Shown here: positions 27,284 through 36,393 of the stretch, piece after piece
How positions within the stretch are numbered: position 1 is the stretch's first letter
Layout of the letters: each line of letters begins with the position of its first letter
NCBI GenBank assembly: GCA_015709695.1
Contig: CP054183.1
Span: 1,178,001-1,242,000, forward strand
Source: Gammaproteobacteria bacterium
GTDB taxonomy: Bacteria; Pseudomonadota; Gammaproteobacteria; Steroidobacterales; GCA-2729495
Reading direction: 5' to 3'
DNA: 64,000 nucleotides
Position numbers and translations under genes: made by a program
The notes under the pieces: model-generated
Seen by the model: the letters and a program-made list of their open reading frames with translations, nothing else
Databases searched by the model: none
Told to the model about the DNA's origin: nothing

Positions 27284-29383
27284 CTACGCCGCGTCAAGGT
27301 TGCGCATACTGAGGCGTATGCGGCCTTGACGGTCGACCTCGAGCACCTTGACGCGGACCACATCTCCTTCCTGCAGTCGATCGCTTACTCGCTCGACACG
27401 TTCGTCGGAAATTTGTGATATGTGCACCAAGCCGTCCCGACCCGGGAGAATCGTGACAAAGGCACCGAAATCCATGAGGCGGGCTACCCGCCCCTCGTAA
27501 ATCTGGCCTACCTCGACATCAGCCGTAATCAACTCGACACGGCGCTGCGCTTCGCGACCAGATACTGCATCGACGGATGCAATCTTTACGGTCCCGTCGT
27601 TATCAATATCAATTGTCGTACCGGTTTCCTCTGTGATCGCCCGAATCACTGAACCGCCCTTGCCGATAACATCACGAATCTTTTCGGGGTCGATCTTGAT
27701 GGTGATGATCGTCGGCGCCCATTCGGACATCTTCTGCCTTGGCGTATCCAGCACCTGACTCATCTGCGCAAGAATATGCAGACGCGCCTCGCGAGCCTGC
27801 TTCAGGGCGTCGCGCATGATGTCGGCGGTGATGCCGTCGATCTTGATATCCATCTGCAAAGCAGTGACACCCTTTGTGGTCCCTGCCACCTTGAAATCCA
27901 TGTCTCCCAGGTGGTCTTCGTCGCCAAGGATGTCGGTTAGCACCTGATAGCGGTCACCCTCCTTCACGAGACCCATGGCTACGCCAGCCACCGGGGCGGA
28001 GGTTGGTACACCCGCATCCATCAGGGCCAAGCTGGCTCCACAAACTGAGGCCATCGAGCTGGACCCATTGGACTCCGTGACTTCAGATACCACGCGGACA
28101 ACGTAGGGAAATTTGGCCATATCAGGCAGCACGGCAGAGATTGCCCGCCGCGCCAGGCGGCCATGGCCGATCTCGCGCCGCTTCGGCGAGGACATAAACG
28201 AAATCTCGCCTGTCGCATACGGCGGGAAATTGTAGTGGAGCATGAAACGGTCCCGATGTTCGCCGCTGAGCGCATCGATGATCTGAGCGTCGCGATCCGT
28301 GCCAAGCGTCGTAACTACAAGTGCCTGGGTCTCACCGCGGGTAAACAATGCCGACCCATGCGTGCGCGGCAGCACCCCTGTTCGAATGGTAATCGGCCGC
28401 ACGGTGGTGTAATCCCGGCCATCAATGCGCGCCTCGCCCTTGATCACGCGTTCCCGCACGATCCGGCTCTCCAGCGCGGAAAACTCGTCGCCAACCTGTT
28501 CGGCACTCCACGTGGGCTTCTCACCCGCAGCCAGCAGCGCAACCGCCTGCGCCTTCAACTCGGCAACGCGATTGGAGCGCTTCTGCTTCTCCCGAATCTT
28601 GTACGCCTCGTCCAACTCCTTGCTCGACGATTCCTCCACAGCCTTGCGTAGCGCATGATCAATCTGGGGTGGCTTCCAGTCCCATGCAGGCTTCCCGCAC
28701 TGCTTGACGAGATCCCTGATCGCGTCGATGGCGACCCGCAGGCGGTCATGTCCGAACATCACACCGTCGAGGACAACTTCCTCCGACAGGCACTTGATCT
28801 CGGATTCAACCATGAGGACCGCAGACGAAGTTCCGGCAACGACCAGGTCCATCTGTGACTTTTCCATCTGGCTCCTGGCGGGATTCAGCACATAGCGTCC
28901 ATCGATGTATCCGACGCGGGCGCCGGCAATCGGGCCGCCAAACGGCACGCCAGCAAGCGCAAGGGCTGCCGATGCGCCGATCATCGCCGGAATATCCGGA
29001 TCGACTTCAGGATTGATGGACACCACGGTAGCAATGACCTGGACCTCGTTGTAGAAGCCCTCAGGGAACAGTGGCCGTATCGGCCTGTCAATCAGTCGAG
29101 AAGTCAGGGTTTCCTTTTCACCAGGGCGACCTTCCCGCTTGAAGAAGCCGCCGGGTATGCGGCCGGCAGCGTAGGTTTTCTCCTGGTAATTGACAGTGAG
29201 CGGAAAGAAGTCGCGGTTCTCACTCGCGGACTTTTCCGCAACCGCGGTCACCAGCACCACTGTCTCCGCCATGCTAACCAGAACCGCACCGTCCGCCTGC
29301 CGGGCGATTTCACCGGTTTCCAGGGTGACCTCATGCTCCCCGTAGGGGAACGAAACTTTTTTTGCCGACAGCACTGTGTCCAC
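27284..29383 (-). CDS. pnp: Polyribonucleotide nucleotidyltransferase (PNPase)
   Basis: A 699-residue phosphorolytic 3'-5' exoribonuclease and degradosome component. Two RNase PH domains (first: [13 protein letters not shown]; second: [33 protein letters not shown]), a KH domain ([20 protein letters not shown]) and an S1 domain ([18 protein letters not shown]). The GTG at 29383 is very close to its AAGG; the next GTG at 29374, with AGGTGG placed better, may be the real start. Follows rpsO, as in E. coli. Confidence 0.96.
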   Translation of the reverse strand: MDTVLSAKKVSFPYGEHEVTLETGEIARQADGAVLVSMAETVVLVTAVAEKSASENRDFFPLTVNYQEKTYAAGRIPGGFFKREGRPGEKETLTSRLIDRPIRPLFPEGFYNEVQVIATVVSINPEVDPDIPAMIGASAALALAGVPFGGPIAGARVGYIDGRYVLNPARSQMEKSQMDLVVAGTSSAVLMVESEIKCLSEEVVLDGVMFGHDRLRVAIDAIRDLVKQCGKPAWDWKPPQIDHALRKAVEESSSKELDEAYKIREKQKRSNRVAELKAQAVALLAAGEKPTWSAEQVGDEFSALESRIVRERVIKGEARIDGRDYTTVRPITIRTGVLPRTHGSALFTRGETQALVVTTLGTDRDAQIIDALSGEHRDRFMLHYNFPPYATGEISFMSSPKRREIGHGRLARRAISAVLPDMAKFPYVVRVVSEVTESNGSSSMASVCGASLALMDAGVPTSAPVAGVAMGLVKEGDRYQVLTDILGDEDHLGDMDFKVAGTTKGVTALQMDIKIDGITADIMRDALKQAREARLHILAQMSQVLDTPRQKMSEWAPTIITIKIDPEKIRDVIGKGGSVIRAITEETGTTIDIDNDGTVKIASVDAVSGREAQRRVELITADVEVGQIYEGRVARLMDFGAFVTILPGRDGLVHISQISDERVERVSDRLQEGDVVRVKVLEVDRQGRIRLSMRNLDAA

Positions 29384-29461
29384 CTGCCTTCAAGTAATCT
29401 GAAAAGGTACCGTCATCGCGCTTCGCGAAGCCGGCGTCGTCGGGATGAAAACTGACGAATC

Positions 29462-29482
29462 AGCGATCGGGACCCGATCGCT
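29462..29482 (-). promoter_or_regulatory. Perfect palindromic hairpin between rpsO and pnp
   Basis: AGCGATCGGG, one base, CCCGATCGCT: arms of 10 bases around a single T, directly after the rpsO stop. Only a weak TTTT follows, so it may be an inefficient terminator or an RNase processing stem. In E. coli the rpsO-pnp gap also holds a terminator and an RNase III stem used in pnp autoregulation. Confidence 0.5.
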
Positions 29483-29751
29483 CAGCGGCGCAAGCCCAGC
29501 TTGTCGATCAGGATCTTGTACCGATCGCCATCGGTGTCCTTCAGATAGTCCAGCAACTTCCGCCGCTGGTTGACCATCTTCAAGAGCCCACGCCTGGAGT
29601 GATGATCCTTCTTGTGCTTTGCAAAATGGTCGGTCAGTTCGTTGATACGGGCCGACAGCAAAGCAACCTGTACCTCGGGTGACCCGGTATCTGCAGCACC
29701 GCGGCGGTTTTCTGAAATGACTTTGGACTTCTGCTCTGCCGACAGGGACAT
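29482..29751 (-). CDS. rpsO: 30S ribosomal protein S15
   Basis: An 89-residue S15, the family length, which binds 16S rRNA early in small-subunit assembly. Recognised by [41 protein letters not shown] and the C-terminal [13 protein letters not shown] strong AAGGAG site precedes the ATG. A TACAAT -10 box at 29811-29816 (minus strand) suggests its own promoter after truB, as in E. coli. Confidence 0.98.
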   Translation of the reverse strand: MSLSAEQKSKVISENRRGAADTGSPEVQVALLSARINELTDHFAKHKKDHHSRRGLLKMVNQRRKLLDYLKDTDGDRYKILIDKLGLRR

Positions 29752-29810
29752 CAGCTACTGCTCCTTGAGAACTCTCGATTTTCTGATCTTGCCTGCTTAA
29801 AACCGGCCAT

Positions 29811-29816
29811 ATTGTA
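29811..29816 (-). promoter_or_regulatory. -10 box of a possible rpsO promoter
   Basis: TACAAT on the minus strand, just after the truB stop, with a poor -35 (TGTAAC-like) 17 bases upstream. The position matches the internal rpsO promoter known from E. coli. Confidence 0.4.
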
Positions 29817-29830
29817 CCCTTGGTCCGCCA

Positions 29831-30799
29831 TCAGTTACAGCCTGCGGAGGGCCGAGGGGAGCTAATCGAGGCACGGACCAACCGGCGCGGCAGGATCCTG
29901 CCCTGCGAGTCTCGCTCGCCAACCCCCAAGAACTGGCTGCCCGGACCGTACAAGCGAACCAGGCTGTCTTTAGCGGGCCCGGGCGCATCAACCTCGTCCA
30001 CGGCCTGACCTTGCCTGAGCCGTCCAGTCTCGGCAGGCCCCAAATGAACCTCCGGCAGGGCACCCAGCGCTGCGTCCATGGGCAGCAACAGTCGGTCCAG
30101 ATCCCCTGGAGATTCCACCGCAACCCGCTCAAGGTGCTCAAGATCAATCATTGCCTGGCCAGAGAATGGCCAAATGCATATCCTGCGCAGCTCGGCCACA
30201 TGGGCCACGGTTCCTGCCTTGCGCGCAATGTCCTCCACCAGGGTGCGAATGTAGGTGCCTTTACTGCATCGAACCCTGAGCACCGGCACATGGGGGTCGT
30301 ATTCTTCGATAGCCAGGTCCCGTATGGTGATCTGGCGTGGCGCACGATCAACCGTGTGACCTGTTCTGGCCAGCCGATACAGGGGCCGCCCATTGAGCTT
30401 CAACGCGGAATGCATGGGCGGAATCTGCAGGCTGGTCCCGAGAAACAACCGAAGCACCACTTCGAGGCTCCTCCTTTCGACTGCCTCCACTCCCCTTGCT
30501 TGTGTCAGGCCCTCAGCGTCACCTGTTGAAGTCTCCAGGCCGAACGCCAGCTGAACCCGATACAGCTTCTCGGCGTCGAGAAGATGGCCGGCCATCTTCG
30601 TTCCATCACCCAGGCAGATCGGAAGCATTCCCGTCGCCAATGGGTCAAGGCTTCCCGTATGGCCGGCCTTGTGCGCATTGAACAGGGCCTTGACCCGCTG
30701 AAGCGCACGGTTTGACGACATGCCTGACGGCTTGTCCAGGAGAAGTATCCCGTCGACCAGCCGACGTGGCCGGTGGCGTGCCACGGTATCACTGGTCAT
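29831..30799 (-). CDS. truB: tRNA pseudouridine(55) synthase TruB
   Basis: A 322-residue TruB that makes pseudouridine 55 in the T loop of tRNAs. The N-terminal core has GILLLDKPSGMSSN and the catalytic Asp in GHTGSLDPLATGMLP; later GTYIRTLVEDI and a C-terminal PUA-like domain (RLRQGQAV, SLVRLYGPGSQFLGVGE). Start set at ATG 30799 (MTSDTVARH), overlapping rbfA by 11 bases; ATG at 30820 would overlap by 32. Confidence 0.95.
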   Translation of the reverse strand: MTSDTVARHRPRRLVDGILLLDKPSGMSSNRALQRVKALFNAHKAGHTGSLDPLATGMLPICLGDGTKMAGHLLDAEKLYRVQLAFGLETSTGDAEGLTQARGVEAVERRSLEVVLRLFLGTSLQIPPMHSALKLNGRPLYRLARTGHTVDRAPRQITIRDLAIEEYDPHVPVLRVRCSKGTYIRTLVEDIARKAGTVAHVAELRRICIWPFSGQAMIDLEHLERVAVESPGDLDRLLLPMDAALGALPEVHLGPAETGRLRQGQAVDEVDAPGPAKDSLVRLYGPGSQFLGVGERDSQGRILPRRLVRASISSPRPSAGCN

Positions 30800-31199
30800 G
30801 GTCAGCCTGATGCCCAGCATTTGACACCTGCTCGGTCTTGCCGGGTGAAGGCAGAGCCACAGCCTGCTCGATCAGCCGGTCCAGGGACTGCGCCTTGGCC
30901 AAGGCATCGTCATGCCGGAAGCGCAGCTCAGGCACTTTGCGTACGCGCAATTCCCGTGCGATTGCCGACCGCAGGAATCCATGTGCCGCGCGAAGACCGG
31001 CTTCAATTTCGTTTGGCGGCGCATCCCTGCCGAGAACCGCATAGAAGACGCGTGCCACTGACAGGTCACGTGATACCTCTACCTGGGTTATCGTGACCCC
31101 GATAAGCCTCGGATCCCTGATCCGTGCAGCCAGTGCCTCCCCCAGGATACGCTGGATTGCCTCCCCGACACGACGACTTCGCGGAAACTCTCTCGGCAT
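30789..31199 (-). CDS. rbfA: Ribosome-binding factor A
   Basis: A 136-residue KH-like protein that helps mature the 16S rRNA 5' end and is needed at low temperature in E. coli. Recognised by RVGEAIQRILGEALAARIRDPRL, VTITQVEVSRDLSVARVFY and the late RKVPELRFRHDDAL. It sits between infB (46 bases upstream) and truB (overlapping), the usual order. Confidence 0.95.
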   Translation of the reverse strand: MPREFPRSRRVGEAIQRILGEALAARIRDPRLIGVTITQVEVSRDLSVARVFYAVLGRDAPPNEIEAGLRAAHGFLRSAIARELRVRKVPELRFRHDDALAKAQSLDRLIEQAVALPSPGKTEQVSNAGHQADHDQ

Positions 31200-31245
31200 G
31201 CTCAGATTCCCGCACTGCTGCCTGTTGATTCGGGTGTCAGCATGC

Positions 31246-33765
31246 TCACAAGGTTCTGGCTACCTCGATCCGCTCGAAGCACTCGATCTGGTCGCCAACC
31301 CTGACATCATGGTAATTGCGCACGCCGATACCGCATTCCGTTCCAGCACGGACTTCCGTCACATCGTCCTTGAATCGCCGCAGTGAATCGAGCTCACCCT
31401 CGAATATCACGACATTATCGCGCAGGACGCGCACAGGATTGCTGCGCTTCACATACCCATCGACCACCAGGCACCCGGCTACGCTACCGAACTTCGGCGA
31501 CCGGAAGACATCCCGAACCTCCGCCAGCCCGACTATCTGGTCGCGTACTTCCGGAGCCAGCATGCCGGTCATTGCTGATCGCACGTCATCGATCGCCTGA
31601 TAAATAATGCTGTAGTACCGAACGTCGACGCCTGTAGCCTTGATGGCATCTCGCGCCGCGCCATCTGCCCGGACATTGAAACCGATGATCGTGGCACCGG
31701 ATGCCGCCGCCAGGTTGACATCCGATTCAGTGATGCCACCTACACTGCTGCCGATTACCTTGACCTGTACCTCGCTCGTAGCGAGTTTGGCCAGCGCATC
31801 GCGCAATGCCTCCGAGCTACCATGGACATCGGCCTTGATCAATAGCTGCACGGACTTCACGCCAGACTGCAGCTGGCTAAATACATCTTCAAGCTTGGAG
31901 GACTGCTGCTGGGCCAGTTTCGTATCCCTGGTTCGCGCCTTGCGCAAATCGGAAAGCTCGCGTGCCTGCCGCTCGTCAGGCAGAACCACGGCGTCATCTC
32001 CCGCTGCAGGAATTCCCGAGAGACCGAGCACCACAACGGGTGTTGATGCACCTGCCTCCTTGACGGGATTGGAAGCGGCATCGTACATGACACGCACGCG
32101 GCCGTACTCCTGACCCGCTAGCAGCACATCGCCCTGGCGCAGCAGTCCGCCAGTGACCAGCACCGTTGCCACGGCGCCGCGGCCCTTCTCCAGGCCAGAT
32201 TCGATCACCACTCCAGTAGCCGGACCATCTCCCGGAGCAGCAAGATCCAGCAACTCGGCTTGCAACAACAGGGATTCCAGCAACTTGTCCACTCCCTCCC
32301 CGGTGCGGGCCGATACGTTCACAAATAACGTTTCACCACCCCACTCTTCGGGCACTACTCCCCGCTGAACGAGTTCGTTGCGAACGCGCTCCGGATCGGC
32401 GTCGGACTTGTCGATCTTGTTGATAGCCACGACAATGGGAACACCGGCGGCGCGGGCATGCTGGATCGCCTCTTCGGTTTGTGGCTTCACACCATCATCT
32501 GCCGCCACTACCAGGACCACAATGTCCGTCACCTTTGCGCCGCGAGCGCGCATCGCCGTGAACGCCTCGTGGCCTGGCGTATCGAGAAACGCAATCTGGC
32601 CATTCGGGGTTTCAATTCGATAAGCGCCGATATGTTGCGTAATTCCGCCCGCCTCGCCTGCAGCAACCTTGGTGCTGCGGATGAAATCCAGTAGCGAAGT
32701 CTTGCCGTGGTCGACATGACCCATGATCGTTACAACCGGAGGTCTGGACCGTAGCTCGCCGGCAGCACCGACCCTAGCGAGGATCTCCGCCTCGAGACCG
32801 CCGCTCTGGGCTGCCCTGGGTTCATGACCCATCTCTTCAACAACCAGAGTCGCCGTATCCTGGTCTATCACCTGATTGATGGTGGCCATGATACCGAGCT
32901 TCATCAGTACCTTAATGACCTCACTGCCCTTTACGGCCATCTTCTGCGCCAACTCGGAAACCTTGATGGATTCCGGAATCTCTACCGCACGCACCACCGG
33001 AGTCGTCGGCCGCTCGAATCCGTGGCGAGCGTCCACTGTGACTGCACCTCCGCGGCGGGTCGGGCGCTTCTTTTTTCTGCGGCTGCTGATGTCGCTGGCC
33101 ACATGCAGCTCCTGCCGGCCATAGCGCGTTGACTTGTCATCAACCGGAGTACGCTCGGCTTCCCCGCCTGTCTTCGCCCAGCCGCGGGTATCTCCAGCCG
33201 CCCGCTCGCGCTCGCCAGTCTCTCGCTTCTTCGCCTCCTTCTGCCGGCGGGCTTCCTCCGCCGCCTTGGCTTCCTCCTCGGCCTTTAGGCGGGCCGCCTC
33301 CTGCTCGCGCGCCTCCCTCTCATGGCGCTCGCGCTCGACGCGCTCAAGCTCCGCACGCTCACGCCGCTCCTGCTCGAGGCGGGATTCCTCTTCCTCGCGG
33401 CGCTTTCGATCGACCTCTTCCTGCTGCTGCCGAGCCTCCTTCTCGAGTTCGTCACGCTTCACGTAGGTGCGCTTGCGTCGGATCTCGACGTTGACCGTCC
33501 GTGCCCTACCCTGATTGCTGGCCAGGCGAATCTCGCTTTGGGTGCGCCGTTTGAGCGTAATCTTCTTAGGCGCCCCGCCTGCTGCATTCTCCTCGCCATG
33601 ACCATGGCTGCGGCGGAGATGAGTCAACAGCTCCATCTTGGCATCGTCGCTGATGACAGCGTCAGCGCCGCTGACGCTGATTCCCGCTTCATCAAGCTGC
33701 ACCAGCAAGCGCTCGACGGGTACCTTCAGCACCTCGGCAAACTGGGCTACGGTCACATCCGACAT
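31246..33765 (-). CDS. infB: Translation initiation factor IF-2
   Basis: An 839-residue IF2, which brings fMet-tRNA to the 30S subunit and drives subunit joining. N-terminal IF2_N fold ([19 protein letters not shown]), a long charged Glu/Arg/Lys coiled region (residues about 100-200), a second IF2_N-like region ([20 protein letters not shown]), the G domain with [17 protein letters not shown] and NKIDK, then domains II to IV ([25 protein letters not shown]). Starts 29 bases after nusA. Confidence 0.97.
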   Translation of the reverse strand: MSDVTVAQFAEVLKVPVERLLVQLDEAGISVSGADAVISDDAKMELLTHLRRSHGHGEENAAGGAPKKITLKRRTQSEIRLASNQGRARTVNVEIRRKRTYVKRDELEKEARQQQEEVDRKRREEEESRLEQERRERAELERVERERHEREAREQEAARLKAEEEAKAAEEARRQKEAKKRETGERERAAGDTRGWAKTGGEAERTPVDDKSTRYGRQELHVASDISSRRKKKRPTRRGGAVTVDARHGFERPTTPVVRAVEIPESIKVSELAQKMAVKGSEVIKVLMKLGIMATINQVIDQDTATLVVEEMGHEPRAAQSGGLEAEILARVGAAGELRSRPPVVTIMGHVDHGKTSLLDFIRSTKVAAGEAGGITQHIGAYRIETPNGQIAFLDTPGHEAFTAMRARGAKVTDIVVLVVAADDGVKPQTEEAIQHARAAGVPIVVAINKIDKSDADPERVRNELVQRGVVPEEWGGETLFVNVSARTGEGVDKLLESLLLQAELLDLAAPGDGPATGVVIESGLEKGRGAVATVLVTGGLLRQGDVLLAGQEYGRVRVMYDAASNPVKEAGASTPVVVLGLSGIPAAGDDAVVLPDERQARELSDLRKARTRDTKLAQQQSSKLEDVFSQLQSGVKSVQLLIKADVHGSSEALRDALAKLATSEVQVKVIGSSVGGITESDVNLAAASGATIIGFNVRADGAARDAIKATGVDVRYYSIIYQAIDDVRSAMTGMLAPEVRDQIVGLAEVRDVFRSPKFGSVAGCLVVDGYVKRSNPVRVLRDNVVIFEGELDSLRRFKDDVTEVRAGTECGIGVRNYHDVRVGDQIECFERIEVARTL

Positions 33766-33794
33766 GCGATTGCTCCGATCAGGATAGCCAGCCC

Positions 33795-35300
33795 TCAGGC
33801 TGGGCTCTCTTCGTTTTCGAACCAGTGGGCACGTGCCGTCATGATCAGCGAAGCTGCACGGGCCGCATCCAGTCCATCGATGTCGGCAAGATCATCGACC
33901 GCCTGCTCCGCGAGATCCTCACGGGTGATCACTCCACGACTGGCCAGCTGCCTGGCCAGGGCTACATCCATGCCTGCCAGCGCCAGAAGGTCCTCAGCCG
34001 GCTGCGCCCCGCCCGCGGTCTCCTCGGTGGCAATGGCCATCGTCAACAACACGTCGCGCGCACGGCTGCGCAGCTCATCGACGATCTGCTGATCGAATTC
34101 CTCGATTCCGAGAAGTTCCGCCGCGGGCACGTATGCGATCTCCTCGATTGTCGAGAATCCCTCCTGCACCAGAATGAGTGCCACATCCTCGTCCACATCG
34201 AGCTGCTTCATGAAGAGCTCGACAACCGTCCGGGCCTCCTGCTCGCTCTTCTCGTCCGCTGCAGCCTCGCTCATCACATTGAGTTCCCAGCCAGTCAGTT
34301 CACTGGCAAGGCGGATGTTCTGCCCTCCACGGCCGATGGCCTGGGACAGTTTGTCCTCCGCTACGGCAATGTCCATGCTGTGCGATTCTTCATCTACCAC
34401 GATGGAACTCACCTCAGCGGGAGACATCGCATTGATTACAAACTGGGCCGGATTGTCGTCCCAGGGGATGATGTCCACCCGCTCCCCCGCCAGTTCATTC
34501 GACACGGCCGTGACGCGTGAACCGCGCATACCGACGCATGCACCAACTGGATCGATACGCGAATCATTGCTCTTGACGGCAATTTTGGCTCGCAAGCCGG
34601 GATCGCGGGCAGCGCCCATGATCTCGATCAGCCCCTGACCAACTTCCGGAACTTCGATTTTGACAAGTTCCACGAGAAACTGCGGCGCCGTCCGGCTCAA
34701 AAACAGCTGCGGGCCGCGGAGCTCCGAGCGAACTTCGCGCAGCAACGCCTTCATCCGGTCCTGTGTCCGGACCGGTTCTCGCGGAATCATGTTCTCGCGC
34801 GGAATGAAGCCTTCGGCATTGCTGCCGAGATCAAGGAAGATTCCGTTCCGATCCACCCGCTTGACAACACCGCTCAACAGCTGACCAACACGACCCGCAA
34901 ACTCCTCGACAACCTTCTTTCGCTCGGCTTCGCGAACCTTCTGCACAATGACCTGTTTGGCGGTCTGCGCAGCGATTCGGCCAAAATCCACCGACTCGAT
35001 CGGGACTTCGACATAGCCACCAGGCTCGGCCGCCGCATCTATGTCGACAGCATCGATCATCCTCAATTCCTTGTCGGGAAACTCCAACTCCTTCGAGTCG
35101 TCGGCAAACACCTTCCAACGCTGAAACGTTTCGTAATCTCCGGTCTTGCGGTCAATGCTCACACGAGCGTCTATCCCGTCGCCATGTCGCTTACGCGTTG
35201 CCGACGCCAGTGCTGCTTCCAGCGCCTCGAATATGATCTCCTTCTCAACGCCCTTCTCATTGGAGACTACATCGACCACATTGAGGATTTCTTTGTTCAT
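33795..35300 (-). CDS. nusA: Transcription termination/antitermination protein NusA
   Basis: A 501-residue NusA binding RNA polymerase during elongation. N-terminal domain ([18 protein letters not shown]), S1 ([16 protein letters not shown]), two KH domains ([30 protein letters not shown]) and two C-terminal acidic repeats (about 360-430 and 435-495), the proteobacterial form. Start chosen at the ATG giving MNKEIL with GGAAG upstream. The gene follows rimP by 19 bases. NusA is a natural candidate to act on the two terminators in its own operon leader. Confidence 0.97.
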   Translation of the reverse strand: MNKEILNVVDVVSNEKGVEKEIIFEALEAALASATRKRHGDGIDARVSIDRKTGDYETFQRWKVFADDSKELEFPDKELRMIDAVDIDAAAEPGGYVEVPIESVDFGRIAAQTAKQVIVQKVREAERKKVVEEFAGRVGQLLSGVVKRVDRNGIFLDLGSNAEGFIPRENMIPREPVRTQDRMKALLREVRSELRGPQLFLSRTAPQFLVELVKIEVPEVGQGLIEIMGAARDPGLRAKIAVKSNDSRIDPVGACVGMRGSRVTAVSNELAGERVDIIPWDDNPAQFVINAMSPAEVSSIVVDEESHSMDIAVAEDKLSQAIGRGGQNIRLASELTGWELNVMSEAAADEKSEQEARTVVELFMKQLDVDEDVALILVQEGFSTIEEIAYVPAAELLGIEEFDQQIVDELRSRARDVLLTMAIATEETAGGAQPAEDLLALAGMDVALARQLASRGVITREDLAEQAVDDLADIDGLDAARAASLIMTARAHWFENEESPA

Positions 35301-35319
35301 AAGACCAACTTCCGCGCCT

Positions 35320-35793
35320 TCAATTGCCCGCGGCCCCATGAAATTCTGGAACCAGACGAACCATTTCCACATCTGCCAGCGCTATGCGCTGTGCACCACC
35401 GTCACTCGACACTTCAATCATGTTTCCATGGCGCGCAACCAGAGTGCCACGGATCTGCCGCCGACCATCGACAAGCCTGCGGAGCTTTACCCTGACCTGC
35501 GCGCCGGCAAACCTGTCGAAATGCGCTGGCTTCACCAAGCGGCGATCCAGCCCGGGAGACGACACTTCCAGGCGGTATTGGCCACCGACCAACTCGGCAA
35601 CATCAAGTGCGCTGCTCACCTGGCGGCTCACGCGCTCGCAATCATCCACCGTCACGCCACTCTCGGAATCGATGAATAGCCGAATCAGGCCCCGTCCATG
35701 GCCAAAGTCGACCTCGAGGTCCGCCAGCTCGAAGCCCACACTCACCACCGTCGGTTCGAGCAATTCCCAAATCACCTGCCTGTTTGCCGCCAT
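35320..35793 (-). CDS. rimP: Ribosome maturation factor RimP
   Basis: A 157-residue protein assisting 30S assembly. Features: VIWELLEPTVVSVGFELADLEV, RLFIDSESGVTVDDCERVSRQVS, YRLEVSSPGLDRRL and a C-terminal Sm-like domain (GTLVARHGNMIEVS). First protein gene of the operon after tRNA-fMet and the terminator-rich leader. GAAGGTGG just before the ATG serves as the ribosome site. Confidence 0.96.
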   Translation of the reverse strand: MAANRQVIWELLEPTVVSVGFELADLEVDFGHGRGLIRLFIDSESGVTVDDCERVSRQVSSALDVAELVGGQYRLEVSSPGLDRRLVKPAHFDRFAGAQVRVKLRRLVDGRRQIRGTLVARHGNMIEVSSDGGAQRIALADVEMVRLVPEFHGAAGN

Positions 35794-35827
35794 CCACCTT
35801 CAGCCAGTTCTATTGCTCACGACCGCA

Positions 35828-35856
35828 ATAAACAAAAAATGGGCCAAAGGGCCCAT
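35828..35856 (-). terminator. Leader terminator 2, just upstream of rimP
   Basis: On the minus strand ATGGGCC, loop CTTT, GGCCCAT, then TTTTTGTTTATT: a 7-bp GC-rich stem with a U-rich tail, 35 bases before the rimP ATG. Read-through is needed for rimP-nusA-infB expression. Confidence 0.8.
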
Positions 35857-35901
35857 CGTCTGCAGCGCCCGGCTCCGTCAGTGCTGACGAAGCACGGCTG
35901 C

Positions 35902-35927
35902 AAAAAAGAAATAGCCCCGACGGGGGC
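35902..35927 (-). terminator. Leader terminator 1
   Basis: On the minus strand GCCCC, loop CGTC, GGGGC, then TATTTCTTTTTT. A 5-bp all-GC stem with a strong U tract, about 45 bases before terminator 2; the two form a tandem. Confidence 0.72.
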
Positions 35928-36004
35928 CACTTCCGCAGATCCTGATTGCGCGAAACGACCGACCCGGCGACTGCCACCAGATCGACGAGCCCAAGCGCCC
36001 TTGT

Positions 36005-36032
36005 GTCCGGCTGCCTAGCTGCCAAGCCGGAC
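36005..36032 (-). promoter_or_regulatory. Stem-loop in the rimP operon leader
   Basis: 8-bp stem GTCCGGCT/AGCCGGAC with a 12-base loop, between the second promoter and the tandem terminators. No U-run, so it is not a terminator. It may be part of a folded leader that affects read-through. Confidence 0.5.
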
Positions 36033-36050
36033 CCTATCACACCAGTGAGT

Positions 36051-36080
36051 ATTCTAGCCGTCCGGGCCCGGTACGGTAAA
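36051..36080 (-). promoter_or_regulatory. Second promoter for the rimP-nusA-infB operon
   Basis: On the minus strand TTTACC (36080-36075), 18 bases, TAGAAT (36056-36051). It lies between tRNA-fMet and the terminators, so transcripts starting here lack the tRNA but still meet both terminators. Confidence 0.5.
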
Positions 36081-36218
36081 CCCTTGGTTCGGATAGGCCT
36101 GCGGGCAGCTCTTTGCCCACGTGATCTAAACCAACTGGCTGCCAGGCGAAGCGATTCCGGCAGCCGATACGGAAGCGAATGGACACGAGAGCCGAAGGAA
36201 GCAGCCCCCAAAACCGCG

Positions 36219-36246
36219 GAAGGCCGTGCTGGTGCACGGCCTTCCA
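36219..36246 (-). terminator. 12-bp hairpin immediately after tRNA-fMet
   Basis: GGAAGGCCGTGC, loop ACCA, GCACGGCCTTCC on the minus strand, 9 bases after the tRNA CCA end, followed by GCGGTTTTGG. The stem is strong but the U-run is only four, so it may be a weak terminator or a tRNA-processing signal. Confidence 0.55.
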
Positions 36247-36255
36247 CACGGAATT

Positions 36256-36332
36256 TGGTAGCGGGGGCAGGATTTGAACCTGCGACCTTCGGGTTATGAG
36301 CCCGACGAGCTGCCAGACTGCTCCACCCCGCA
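36256..36332 (-). tRNA. metY: tRNA-fMet (initiator, anticodon CAU)
   Basis: A 77-nt tRNA with encoded CCA. The anticodon CAU is read from 36298-36296. Initiator hallmarks are present: three consecutive G:C pairs in the anticodon stem (CGGGC...ACCCG) and an unpaired first position, here U1 opposite U72, where E. coli has C1:A72. The D-arm GAGCAGUCUGGCAGCUC and T-loop GGUUCAAAUCC are canonical. It heads the rimP-nusA-infB operon as metY does in E. coli and lies 61 bases after nuoN. Confidence 0.95.
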
Positions 36333-36348
36333 CCGGTTTGCGGCCGCG

Positions 36349-36377
36349 ATACTACCCCTCCTTCGGGTGCACCGCAA
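36349..36377 (-). promoter_or_regulatory. Promoter of tRNA-fMet and the rimP operon
   Basis: On the minus strand TTGCGG (36377-36372), exactly 17 bases, TAGTAT (36354-36349), then a GC-rich CGCGGCC discriminator typical of stringently controlled stable-RNA promoters. Start site expected near 36342, about 10 bases before the tRNA. Confidence 0.65.
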
Positions 36378-36393
36378 TGGTTGCAGCAGCTGG

